In this document: one piece after another, positions 19,363 to 28,043 of the stretch
How positions within the stretch are numbered: the stretch's first letter is position 1
How the letters are laid out: each line of letters begins with the position of its first letter
NCBI RefSeq assembly: GCF_900113255.1
Contig: NZ_FOOR01000007.1
Span: 124,001-188,000 of the forward strand
Direction: 5' to 3'
Length of the DNA: 64,000 nucleotides
Source: Novosphingobium sp. CF614
GTDB taxonomy: Bacteria; Pseudomonadota; Alphaproteobacteria; Sphingomonadales; Sphingomonadaceae
Made by a program: the position numbers and the translations under genes
The notes under the pieces: model-generated
Told to the model about the DNA's origin: nothing
Seen by the model: the letters and a program-made list of their open reading frames with translations, nothing else
Databases searched by the model: none

Positions 19363-19734
19363 TCACTTCGGACGCTTGGCGCCGTACTTCGAGCGCGACT
19401 GCTTGCGATCCTTGACGCCCTGCGTGTCGAGCACGCCGCGCAGGATGTGATAGCGCACGCCGGGAAGGTCGCGCACGCGGCCGCCGCGGATGAGCACCAC
19501 CGAGTGCTCCTGCAGGTTGTGGCCCTCGCCCGGGATATAGGTAATGACTTCGCGGCTGTTGGTCAGGCGCACCTTGGCGACCTTGCGAAGCGCCGAGTTC
19601 GGCTTCTTCGGGGTCGTAGTGTAGACGCGGGTGCAGACGCCGCGCTTCTGCGGGTTCTGCTCCATCGCCGGGACCTTCGACTTGGCCTTCTGCGGCTCGC
19701 GGCCCTTGCGGACCAGCTGGTTGATCGTGGGCAT
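19363..19734 (-). CDS. rpsL: 30S ribosomal protein S12 (arginine at position 88)
   Basis: 123 residues, usual length: [32 protein letters not shown] and [14 protein letters not shown]. Part of the decoding centre. Lysine 43 is present, but the second streptomycin-contact site reads GGRVRDLPG, with arginine at position 88 (19471-19473, codon CGC) where E. coli has lysine. K88R gives streptomycin resistance in other bacteria. It heads the str operon; the promoter must lie upstream in 19735-20050. Confidence 0.97.
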   Translation of the reverse strand: MPTINQLVRKGREPQKAKSKVPAMEQNPQKRGVCTRVYTTTPKKPNSALRKVAKVRLTNSREVITYIPGEGHNLQEHSVVLIRGGRVRDLPGVRYHILRGVLDTQGVKDRKQSRSKYGAKRPK

Positions 19735-20447
19735 CTATACTCTTCTTTCAAATGGGAGTGCGATGGATCCGGCCCGCACCGCGAGCGGGCAAGCCACGGG
19801 ACGGACCCGTCGCACCCCGGGTCATCGGGTCCGTCGTCCTGAAGGAATGGAGGAAAATGGGGATCACGAAAGCGGAACGGAAAACCCCGCTTCTCGCCTT
19901 CGTCATTCCCGCGCAGGCGGAAACACGGCGAGCAAGCGCGGCACCAGACCGCAGACGTGAGCCGAAAAACACTCCACCCGGTTCACGAACACCGGATTAC
20001 TTTGCCGCCTGTTACTTCGCCCGGAAGTACCGATGCGGCATCGTTCAGCTCTATGTCGCTCCTCCGGGGCGGACCCGCGAAGGATGGGCGCGCTTAGGCG
20101 ATCCCGAGGGCAGCGTCAAGCGCGAAGCGGATCGGCACGGAACGAGCCTCGCACGCACTCGCCTGCGGAAACCGCGACGCGGTGCGCGACAAGAGCGCAG
20201 CACCGGCGGCACGGGGCCAAGGCGGGCCGGATAGCAGCGGTCGGAATCACGCGATTCTTTCGGTAAACCGATAAGTGATTTCACGTATGGAGAGCATCGT
20301 CAATCCCAGCGAGATAACCCCAAGACAACACAGCATTACAGGGGTGTCATGCGATTGACTTTCGCCACGTCGCAGCCAACCATCGATCAACGCCGCGATA
20401 CGCAGGCCGGCAGCGCGAGGCTGCAGGGAGAGGGAAAGTGCGTAGCG
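19735..20447. other. Long intergenic region upstream of rpsL
   Basis: 713 bases between divergent rpsL and the winged-helix regulator gene. Open frames here have no protein-like composition. It contains a copy of a common dispersed repeat, CGTCATTCCCGCGCAGGCGG (19901-19920), which explains the apparent peptide reading through it. The left part must hold the rpsL promoter; the right part (about 20240-20350) is AT-richer and probably carries the regulator promoter. I could not assign promoter boxes. Confidence 0.55.
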
Positions 20448-21065
20448 ATGAGCGAAGTCGCGAAAGATAACGCCATGCCTACCAAAAGAATGAAAATCCT
20501 CGCCGACGAACTCAATTCGCTGATCTCCAGGATGGAGATGAGTGAAATATATGAGGACGATTCCGACGATATACCTTCCACGCCCACGATCGAAGACTGG
20601 CTGGAAACCGCGGTCGATACCTACAACATGCGAAGGCATAGAGAAAAAGTCTTCGGCATGCAGCAACTGTTCGGCGAGCCGACGTGGGATATCCTGCTCG
20701 ATCTGTTCATAGCGGAATTGAGAACGGCGAAAATACAGACCACCAGCGCCTGCATCGGCGCGCAAGTGCCGCAAACGACGGCACTGCGCTGGATTGCATT
20801 ACTGGAACGGGAGAATCTGGTTCGCCGATACCGGGACAAGGACGATTCGCGTCGCGTCTACATCCAGCTTACGGATCTGGCGCTCAGGAAGATGGTCGAG
20901 ATATTCTACGACAAATGCTTCTTGACGATGAACAAGAAGAAGTACAGCCTTTCGAGGCTGGGCAAGTTGAATCACGGAACCAGCGAGTATAACGAGGCCA
21001 AAGAAATTATTCTGGCCGACACAATTTCCCAGATCAAAATCAGAAGAAACGGCGAAGCAAATTGA
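20448..21065 (+). CDS. MarR-like winged-helix transcriptional regulator
   Basis: About 205 residues from the ATG at 20448; the frame stays open back to 20349 and a later ATG at 20475 is also possible. A linker with many acidic residues is followed by a winged-helix domain at about residues 75-150 (EPTWDILLDLFIAELRTAKI, QVPQTTALRWIALLERENLV, DKDDSRRVYIQLTDLALRKM), which resembles MarR-type and related regulators of sphingomonads. The C-terminus is basic. Base composition is lower in GC than its neighbours. It converges with the LuxR-type gene 49 bases away. Target genes are unknown. Confidence 0.7.
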   Translation: MSEVAKDNAMPTKRMKILADELNSLISRMEMSEIYEDDSDDIPSTPTIEDWLETAVDTYNMRRHREKVFGMQQLFGEPTWDILLDLFIAELRTAKIQTTSACIGAQVPQTTALRWIALLERENLVRRYRDKDDSRRVYIQLTDLALRKMVEIFYDKCFLTMNKKKYSLSRLGKLNHGTSEYNEAKEIILADTISQIKIRRNGEAN

Positions 21066-21114
21066 CCGGATCGACTGAAATAGGTTCCCCTTCCAGAAAA
21101 TCGGCCGAGTCTAT

Positions 21115-21711
21115 TCAAATGTCGGCGTAGGCCGCAAGCCGCAGCGCCTCGTTCGTGGAGTCCGATTCCAGCTTCGAGATCATGTTCGCCCGATGAATCT
21201 CGACCGTGCGCGGGCTGATCCCCAGCTTCATCCCGATGATCTTGTTCGACATGCCTGCGGACATGTACTTCAGCACTTCCCGCTCCCGCTTGGTAAGAAG
21301 CACCAATTTGGACCGAGCTTCCGCTTTCGCACGCCCGGTTTCGATCAGCTTGAGCCGTTCTTCCTGATTCGAACCGATCACGCCCATCACGCTTTCAAGA
21401 TCCGGCAGCTTGTCGATATAGCCGATGCCCCCCTTGAGCATCGCGGAAACGATCTTATCCAGAGACGGCGTTTCGGAATAAAGAATGATCGGGAACCAAA
21501 GGGCCTTGCGATGCATCATCGCCAACAGCCGATCAAGGTTATCGCCATCGTCATTTAGCAATACGATGAATTCCGCCCTTCCTTCGGCAACGAATTCTTC
21601 GATCTCCTCATAGGGCTCTATATGATAACTTCCATCAAAAAGAGCATTGTTGATCTTTGCCCTCTTCTGGTAGTTGCTCTCTATGACGGCGATGGCGCGA
21701 TAGTTTTCCAT
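21115..21711 (-). CDS. LuxR/FixJ-type response regulator with degenerate receiver
   Basis: 198 residues from the ATG at 21711 (MENYRAIAVIESNYQKRAKI). Residues 1-115 look like a receiver fold, but the acidic pair after strand 1 is missing (IAVIESN) and the phosphoacceptor strand reads FIVLLNDDG; the conserved lysine (GYIDKLPD) is kept. The C-terminal helix-turn-helix is canonical: LTKREREVLKYMSAGMSNKI, then ISPRTVEIHRANMISKL. It may work without phosphorylation. No histidine kinase lies nearby. Upstream in-frame codons extend the frame but precede no convincing ribosome binding site. Confidence 0.78.
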   Translation of the reverse strand: MENYRAIAVIESNYQKRAKINNALFDGSYHIEPYEEIEEFVAEGRAEFIVLLNDDGDNLDRLLAMMHRKALWFPIILYSETPSLDKIVSAMLKGGIGYIDKLPDLESVMGVIGSNQEERLKLIETGRAKAEARSKLVLLTKREREVLKYMSAGMSNKIIGMKLGISPRTVEIHRANMISKLESDSTNEALRLAAYADI

Positions 21712-22049
21712 ACCCAGAGAGTACGGAAGTTTCCGGTATGGATTAATCCCTAACTCAGTCCACTTGAGAAGTTTTTTCGTCCAAAACGGAACTATCTCCG
21801 GGACGCCGCAACAAACGTTTGAAATTTCAAGGGTCGAAGCCTGCCAGGCAAAGCCCGGAATGGCACCGCACACCGATTCCCGCAACGGGATCAGCCCCGC
21901 GTTTCTATCCGGCCAGGAACGAATCGGCGGGATGGCTGCGTCTTAAACCCTGCACGCATCATCGTTGCAAGCGGAATCCTGCCGCGTCATCCGGAAACGG
22001 AGGCACGGATGCACCGCCCCTCCCGGCATGGATTTACCAAGAATGCGGA
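21712..22049. other. Intergenic region upstream of the LuxR-type gene
   Basis: 338 bases, relatively AT-rich near 21720-21790 (for example GAAGTTTTTTCG and GGATTAATCCC), probably promoter for the minus-strand regulator gene. The right half leads into the end of the metallo-beta-lactamase gene. No gene is supported. Confidence 0.5.
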
Positions 22050-23660
22050 TCATCGCTTCCCGGATGGCGAGCGGGCCTTGTTCGCACGACTGGTCGCATA
22101 GCTTTCCAACACCTCGCGCATCCGTGCCAATGCCTCCGCGCGCGCCTTCTCGCCCTCGATGCGAGTCAGCTCGCGCTTGAGGCCGGTGACGAATTCCGCA
22201 TAGGCGTTCTGCCAGTCGCGCCCGGTGGCAGAGGCCGGTCCCTCGCGGCCGGTCTTCAGGCGCCGCGGCGGAGCTCCGGCGGGCAGTTCCCAGCACTCGC
22301 CGATTTCGGGGACGATCATCGCCGCGCCGGGCGCGCGGGCCGGCGCGAGCCGGCGCATCGCCTCCAGCGCGGCTTCCTCGCCGTGGACCAGGATCAGGCT
22401 GCCGTGGATCGGCGCGCGCGCCGCGATCCAATCGAGCAGTTCGCCCTGGTCGGCATGGGCGGAGTAGGAATCGATCCGCCGGATCGCCGCCCGCACGCGC
22501 ACGTCCTGCCCGGAAATGCGCACTTGCCCGGCGCCGTCGAGGATAACGCGACCCAGCGTTCCCGCCGCCTGATAACCGACGAACAGCACCGTCGATTCGC
22601 GGCGATGGAGGTTGTGGACGAGGTGGTGGCGAATGCGGCCGCCTTCGCACATGCCTGAGGCGGCAAGGATGATCGCGCCGCTTACCGCGTTGAGCCGCAT
22701 CGATTCCTGCACGCTCTCCACGAAATGAACCTGCGGATGATCGAAGACGCCCGCTCCGTTCAAATCCTCCAGTTCTGCGGAATGGCGCTTGAACACCTCG
22801 GTGGCGCGGCTCGCGAGCGGCGAATCGATGAACACTGGAACAGGCGGGATAGCCTTCGCGCGCAGAAGCTGAACTATATCGAGCAGCAGTTCCTGCGTGC
22901 GTTCGAGCGCGAAACTGGGAATCACGAGGTTGCCGCCGCGTTCGAGCGCGCCGCGAATCTCCGCTTCGAGCAGCTTGCGCCGGGCGGCCAATGTCACCGG
23001 CTCCCTTGGCCGGTCGCCATAAGTACTCTCGCATAGGACGTGATCGAAACCGGCGGGGCCTTCCGGATCAGGGTGGAAGGCCTTGTTGTCGGGCCCCAGA
23101 TCGCCGGAACACATGACCCGCGTCCCACCCGCCTCGATCTCGATCGAGGCCGAGCCGAGAATGTGGCCCGCATTCCACAGCCGCACGCGAAACCCGGGCG
23201 CGGGCTCGAACCATTCCTCCAGTTCCACCGGACGGCACATGCCCCAGGCGGCGAGCGCATCGGCCTCAGTATAGAGCGGCTGGAACGCCTCCTCGCCGGC
23301 GCGATCGCGCCGCCGGTTGCGGCGGGCGGTGTCCGCCTCCTGGATCCGCCCGGCATCGGCCAGCATATATTCAAGAAGATCAGCCGTCGGCCGCGTACAC
23401 CAGATCGGACCATTGAACCCGTCGGCGGCGAGGCGCGGCAGCAGCCCCGAATGGTCGATATGCGCATGGGTGAGGATTACCGCGTCGACAGCACGGGGAT
23501 CGAATTCGAAAGGCTCGGCGTTAAGCCGTTCCAGGGTACGCGAGCCCTGGAACATCCCGCAATCGACCAGGACCCGGCATTTGCCGAGCAGGAATTCGTG
23601 GCACGATCCCGTCACCGTCCGTGCGGCGCCGTTGAGGGTAAGGGTGAGAGTCTGGGTCAT
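22050..23660 (-). CDS. Metallo-beta-lactamase/beta-CASP protein, RNA-processing exonuclease type
   Basis: 536 residues from the ATG at 23660 (MTQTLTLTLNGAARTVTGSC). The metal site motif HAHIDHSG lies near residue 68, with GTRVMCSGDLG further on, then the beta-CASP region (TYGDRPRE, NLVIPSFALERTQELLLDI) and the C-terminal zinc-ligand motif VHGEEAALEAM. This is the YSH1/CPSF73-like group of RNA nucleases common in bacteria. Residues after about 490 are an extra helical tail. Substrate RNA is not deducible. Confidence 0.88.
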   Translation of the reverse strand: MTQTLTLTLNGAARTVTGSCHEFLLGKCRVLVDCGMFQGSRTLERLNAEPFEFDPRAVDAVILTHAHIDHSGLLPRLAADGFNGPIWCTRPTADLLEYMLADAGRIQEADTARRNRRRDRAGEEAFQPLYTEADALAAWGMCRPVELEEWFEPAPGFRVRLWNAGHILGSASIEIEAGGTRVMCSGDLGPDNKAFHPDPEGPAGFDHVLCESTYGDRPREPVTLAARRKLLEAEIRGALERGGNLVIPSFALERTQELLLDIVQLLRAKAIPPVPVFIDSPLASRATEVFKRHSAELEDLNGAGVFDHPQVHFVESVQESMRLNAVSGAIILAASGMCEGGRIRHHLVHNLHRRESTVLFVGYQAAGTLGRVILDGAGQVRISGQDVRVRAAIRRIDSYSAHADQGELLDWIAARAPIHGSLILVHGEEAALEAMRRLAPARAPGAAMIVPEIGECWELPAGAPPRRLKTGREGPASATGRDWQNAYAEFVTGLKRELTRIEGEKARAEALARMREVLESYATSRANKARSPSGKR

Positions 23661-23815
23661 TCCCGCAGGCTGCTCCGCCCATCGGCACCGCACAACGATC
23701 TGGATCAATTCCGCGACGAGCGAAGCCGCGATGCGCAAGGCCGGCCGGAATCGTCCGGGGGATGGCTCGCGCGTCCCTCCCCCGAACTTTCTCCCTCAAC
23801 CTTCGGGTGCCCGCC

Positions 23816-26284
23816 TCAGAGCGCGATCACGCCGCCGTCGTCCTTGGTGATCGCGACGATCGCCGAGCGCGGGCGGACCGCCGCCGCCGCCGTGCCGGCC
23901 TGGCTATCGGGCCAGTGGCTGGCGGGCGCGGCCGCAGTGCCGTCCTCGCCCGGGTGCTGGATACCGACGAACAGCGTGCGTCCGTCCGGCGTCATGTCGA
24001 TGCCGGTGATCTCGCACTGGGCCGGACCGACGAGAAAGCGGCGCAGATTGGCGGCGGTGGCTGCAGCGCCTGCGATGGTCGCCTGGGTTGCGGTCGCCCC
24101 GGTCGAGTCCTTGTTGGTGATCGATTTCGCTCCGCCGTCACCCAGATGACCCGGAAGCGCCGCGAGCATCATGCAGTTGGTGCGGTCGGTCAGGGCGCCG
24201 TCGTCGGTCTGGATCCACAGCACCGGATTGATCTGCCCGGCCGGATTGGTATCGCGCGAGAAATACAGGCCGTCCGGGCTCGAGAAGTCGTTGTCGTTGG
24301 TAAGGCCGGAAATGTTGACATTGGCATCGGCCGGATAATCGGTCGCGTCCGCGCCGAACACGTAGATATCCCACTTGAACGTGGTGGCCGAGGTGGTGTC
24401 GCCATCCTCGCGCAGGCGGATGATGTGGCCGTTGGGGTTGCCGTACTGCGCGGAAGTGCCCTTCGGGTCGTTGTAGTGACGCGGGTTAGCCGCGTCGGTG
24501 CCGCTCAGCGGCCGCCCCGAGGCGCTGTTGTTGGTCAGCGTCAGGTAGATCTCGCCGGTGACCGGGTTGCCCGCGGTCCATTCCGGGCGATCCATCGGAG
24601 TCGCGCCCAGCGCATCGCCGGCAAGGCGCGTATTGACGAGGATGTCGGCCTGGTCGGCGAAGACATATTCGGGCGCGGTGCCGCTCGCCGGACGATTGGG
24701 CACTTTGCCGAAGATCAGCGGCTTCCACTCCCCGGTGCCATCGGCGTTGAACCTGGCGACATAGAGCGTGCCCTTGTCCAGGTACTTGTCGCCCATCGCG
24801 AGGGCATCCGCCGGATGGGCATCCGTCGATTGGTAAGTCGACGCGGAGACGTACTTGTAGAGATATTCCCGCCGCGAATCGTCGCCCATGTAGATGCCGA
24901 CATTCTGGCCCACGGCGATCCGCACGAAAGCGCCTTCGTGGCCGAACCTGCCGAGCGCGGTGCGCTTGCGCGGGGTCGAGGCGGGATTGTAGGGGTCGAT
25001 CTCCACCACCCAGCCGTACTGGTTGGGCTCGTTGCGGAAATCGTCGGCAGCGCTGGCGCCGATCACGCTGGCGTTCCAGCGGGTGAACATGGTATTGGTG
25101 GAGGCTACCGTCGACCAGGCGTAGTTGCCGGTCTTGCTGGTGACGCCGTAGCGACCGAGCGCGGTCAGTTCGCGGGCGCTGCGCGCCGTGGCATCGCTGG
25201 CATCACGGCGGAAATAGCCCGCCCAGTTCTCCTCGCAGGTGAGATTGGTCCCCCAGGGGGTGAAGCCGTTGGCGCAGTTGTTGATGGTGCCGCGTCCCGC
25301 CGTGCCGTTCGTCGAATAGGCGGTGACGAGTGCCGCCGAGCCCGCCGCCGGGCCCTTGAACGTCATCGGCGTATTGGGCGTGATGCGGCGGTTGAAGCTG
25401 CTGTTCTGCACATAGGACCACTTGCGGTTACCGGCATCGGCATATTCGCACACCGAAACGCCGTGCGCCTCGATCTCCTTGACCGCTTCGGCTTCGGGGC
25501 GCGGGCCGGTGGAAACATTGGTCGGGCCATTGGTATGCAGGTATTGCACGCTCAGGTTCTCGTGATTCTGCACCATCAGGCCGCGCGTCGAACTCGCGTC
25601 GTCGCGGGCGCCCGCCGCCGACAGGCCGAAGAAGTGCAATGCATCGCCGTGATCGCCGATGCGGTGGGCGAAGTCGGTATCGCTGCCGTCGTTGGCATAG
25701 GCGGAGATGCCGGCAGCCAGCGGATCGCCCAGGCGCGTCATGACGGTGACGGAGTAGCCGGCGGGAACGGTCACGATATCGGAAAGGTTCTTGGCCACCG
25801 CCACGAAGCCGAGCACCGCGGGCGAGACACGCACGGTCGTGGTTGCCGTCCGGACCTCGCCGAGGACCGATTTCGCCGAGAACTGGAAAGTCAGGTCGGT
25901 CGCCGCGGCAACCGCCGGGGCGATGAAGCTGACGGTGCTGCCGCTGCCGCTCAGTTCGACGTCGGGTCCGGCGGTCTGGGTCCAGCCGGTGCTGAAGCCG
26001 GCATAGCCGTCTGCCGGAGAGCCGGCCAGCGTCACCACGCGCCCGGCGCTGGTGGCCACGCTGGCGCCGGCGGAAACCTGCACGCTCGATTCGCTGCCGC
26101 CATCGCCACAGGCCGCCAGCAGGCTGGTGCCCAGCACGGCCATGGTGGTGGCTCCGGCGCCGCGAAACAGGGTCTGGCGCCGCGAGTACCGTGCCGCCGC
26201 CAGCGTCTCGAGCGAGACCGCCGTGGTCTGGTTGGTATCCACGTCGCCGTCGGAATAGCCGTTGGTCGAAAGTATGTCGGTCAT
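23816..26284 (-). CDS. PhoX-family phosphatase (DUF839), Tat-exported lipoprotein with Ig-like insert
   Basis: 822 residues. Twin-arginine motif SRRQTLF at residues 34-40 followed by a hydrophobic stretch and lipobox LAAC (Cys59). Residues about 68-165 form an Ig/PKD-like beta domain (SAGASVATSAGRVVTLAGSP... WTQTAGPDVELSG). The rest is PhoX-like: GLMVQNHEN, TCEENWAGYF, DSRREYLYKY, SPDGLYFS and the C-terminal GIDMTPDGRTLFVGIQHPGE. PhoX enzymes are calcium/iron-dependent alkaline phosphatases for phosphate scavenging. The lipidation plus the N-terminal Ig-like domain suggest it stays tethered to the outer envelope. Confidence 0.85.
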   Translation of the reverse strand: MTDILSTNGYSDGDVDTNQTTAVSLETLAAARYSRRQTLFRGAGATTMAVLGTSLLAACGDGGSESSVQVSAGASVATSAGRVVTLAGSPADGYAGFSTGWTQTAGPDVELSGSGSTVSFIAPAVAAATDLTFQFSAKSVLGEVRTATTTVRVSPAVLGFVAVAKNLSDIVTVPAGYSVTVMTRLGDPLAAGISAYANDGSDTDFAHRIGDHGDALHFFGLSAAGARDDASSTRGLMVQNHENLSVQYLHTNGPTNVSTGPRPEAEAVKEIEAHGVSVCEYADAGNRKWSYVQNSSFNRRITPNTPMTFKGPAAGSAALVTAYSTNGTAGRGTINNCANGFTPWGTNLTCEENWAGYFRRDASDATARSARELTALGRYGVTSKTGNYAWSTVASTNTMFTRWNASVIGASAADDFRNEPNQYGWVVEIDPYNPASTPRKRTALGRFGHEGAFVRIAVGQNVGIYMGDDSRREYLYKYVSASTYQSTDAHPADALAMGDKYLDKGTLYVARFNADGTGEWKPLIFGKVPNRPASGTAPEYVFADQADILVNTRLAGDALGATPMDRPEWTAGNPVTGEIYLTLTNNSASGRPLSGTDAANPRHYNDPKGTSAQYGNPNGHIIRLREDGDTTSATTFKWDIYVFGADATDYPADANVNISGLTNDNDFSSPDGLYFSRDTNPAGQINPVLWIQTDDGALTDRTNCMMLAALPGHLGDGGAKSITNKDSTGATATQATIAGAAATAANLRRFLVGPAQCEITGIDMTPDGRTLFVGIQHPGEDGTAAAPASHWPDSQAGTAAAAVRPRSAIVAITKDDGGVIAL

Positions 26285-26416
26285 GATGTCGCCCCGCTCG
26301 TTGTATCGCGGGACCGGTAGCTAGGGCCTCTTCATGGCAATCGCGCGCAAGTCCGGTGACATTGCGATGGCAGTACCGTGACGAGTCCGGGACATCGGCA
26401 GGTTGGGGGGGCCGGC

Positions 26417-27157
26417 CTAGGGTTCGGCCGAATAGACCCCGCCCAGCACCTTGTGGAAGTGCGCGGAGACGCGATCGTTGCAGGTGCACGCCCGCCGGTG
26501 CAGGGCCTCGCGGTCGAGCACCTCGATGCGGCCGCGCCGGGTGCGCACCAGGCCGTCATGCTTGAAACGCTGCAGCACCCGGCTGGCATAGCTGCGGCCG
26601 ATGCCCATGATCGAGGCGAGCTGTTCCTGCGTCATCGTCACGTCGTTGCGGCCGATCCGGTCGACGGCGAGGCCCAGCCACTTGGCGGCGCGCTGCTCGA
26701 TGGTGTGCACGGCGTTGCAAGCGATCGACTGGAAGACCTGCGCCATCATGCAGTCGGCATAACGCGCGAACAGGTTGGCTATCGTCGGGGACCCGCGCTT
26801 GGCCTCTTCGAGATCACCGGCGGCGATGCGCTGGAAGCGGCCCTGGTGCAGCACCTTGGCGCAGGCATAGGCGGGCAGCATGCCCTGGCTGACCACGCCG
26901 CCCAGCGCGCCTTCGCGCCCGATCGGGATGGTTTCCACGACCGCCCCGCAATCGAGTTCCACGAAGAACGAGCACATCGCCGAACCGTTCGGGAAATAGC
27001 AGTATTCGACGTCGTCGCCCCGCCGGTAGATCACCTCGCCGGCCCCCAGCTCGCACTCCGAGCAGCGATGTTCGATCAGCGCGCGGTCGGCAGGCCGAAG
27101 CGCCGCCAGCAGGTCGCTACGCGGTGCGGTGGTGGGCGAAGTGATCGGCTGAGGCAT
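26417..27157 (-). CDS. Crp/Fnr-family transcriptional regulator
   Basis: 246 residues from the ATG at 27157, preceded by GGAGGG. An N-terminal cNMP-binding-type beta barrel (VIYRRGDDVEYCYFPNGSAM, GREGALGGV) is followed by a dimerisation helix and a winged helix: MTQEQLASIMGIGRSYASRV, LQRFKHDGLVRTRRGRIEVL. Several cysteines occur (CSEC near residue 32, CTC near the end) but not in the Fnr iron-sulfur arrangement. Ligand is unknown. It lies downstream of ssb on the same strand, 234 bases away. Confidence 0.85.
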   Translation of the reverse strand: MPQPITSPTTAPRSDLLAALRPADRALIEHRCSECELGAGEVIYRRGDDVEYCYFPNGSAMCSFFVELDCGAVVETIPIGREGALGGVVSQGMLPAYACAKVLHQGRFQRIAAGDLEEAKRGSPTIANLFARYADCMMAQVFQSIACNAVHTIEQRAAKWLGLAVDRIGRNDVTMTQEQLASIMGIGRSYASRVLQRFKHDGLVRTRRGRIEVLDREALHRRACTCNDRVSAHFHKVLGGVYSAEP

Positions 27158-27313
27158 TGTGCGGAACCCTCCACGCAACAGCCCGCCAGGCGGGCCAACA
27201 GGCTTGACAACCCGTACTGGCCCATCCGGTTCCCCGATAATACGTCCAGAAGTGGACAGACACCCGACCTGACCAATGGACTTGGCCGCCCGGCCTGGTA
27301 CGATCGCCTGATA

Positions 27314-27329
27314 TCAATGCCCGTTGATC
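27314..27329. promoter_or_regulatory. Palindrome ATCAA-N6-TTGAT upstream of the Crp/Fnr gene
   Basis: A perfect 5-base dyad 157 bases upstream of the regulator start. Half-sites resemble those of Crp/Fnr boxes but in inverted order, so autoregulation is only a weak possibility. Confidence 0.2.
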
Positions 27330-27391
27330 GCGACTCTCCGCCCCTGCCCCTACGGGGGAGGGCGATGCGCGCCAATCATCGCAGCCCGGTA

Positions 27392-27937
27392 TTAGAACGG
27401 AATGTCGTCGTCGAGATCGTCGCCGAAGCCGCCCGCCGAAGAGCCGCCGCCCGATGAACCGCCACTCGACGAGCCACCGCCCCAGTCGTCGTCGCCGGAC
27501 CGTCCGCCCGAGCGGCCGCCGCCACTGCCGCCGTCGTTCCAGCCGCCGCCACCGCCACTGGCGCCGCCACGCGAACCACCGCCCGGCGCGCCGTCCAGCA
27601 TGGTCAGCACCCCGCCCATGCCGCCCACCGAGACTTCCGTGGTATAGCGGTCGTTGCCGTTCTGGTCCTGCCACTTGCGCGTGCGCAGCTGGCCTTCGAT
27701 GTAGACCTTGCTGCCCTTGCGCAGGAACCGCTCGGCCACGCCGACGAGGCCGTCGGACTGGAGCACCACGCTATGCCATTCGGTGCGTTCCTTGCGCTCG
27801 CCGGTCTGGCGGTCCTTCCAGCTTTCGGACGTCGCGATGCGCAAGTTGGCGATGCGCCCGCCGTTCTGGAACGACTTGACCTCGGGATCGGCCCCCAGGT
27901 TGCCGACGAGAATGACCTTGTTGACGCTGCCTGCCAT
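27392..27937 (-). CDS. ssb: Single-stranded DNA-binding protein
   Basis: 181 residues. The OB fold ([60 protein letters not shown]) is followed by a glycine/serine/aspartate-rich linker from about residue 118 and the acidic tail DDLDDDIPF, which recruits repair and replication proteins. Length is typical. Confidence 0.97.
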   Translation of the reverse strand: MAGSVNKVILVGNLGADPEVKSFQNGGRIANLRIATSESWKDRQTGERKERTEWHSVVLQSDGLVGVAERFLRKGSKVYIEGQLRTRKWQDQNGNDRYTTEVSVGGMGGVLTMLDGAPGGGSRGGASGGGGGWNDGGSGGGRSGGRSGDDDWGGGSSSGGSSGGGSSAGGFGDDLDDDIPF

Positions 27938-28043
27938 GATGGAATCGCTTTCTGCTCGAATCTGGGGCTCGGGGTAGCGAATGGGACCGGCCGGGGCCAG
28001 TTGACAAGGGGTGTTTTCCCCACCCCGATCCGTCGCCCGGGCC

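Noticed and set aside
19752-20234. Plus-strand open frame upstream of rpsL
   Set aside because: It reads through a dispersed repeat (CGTCATTCCCGCGCAGG) and has no protein-like composition or start signal.
23762-26320. Long plus-strand open frame (852 codons) across the PhoX gene
   Set aside because: The minus strand has a Tat signal, lipobox and PhoX motifs. The plus frame is a repetitive Arg/Ala/Gly-rich shadow.
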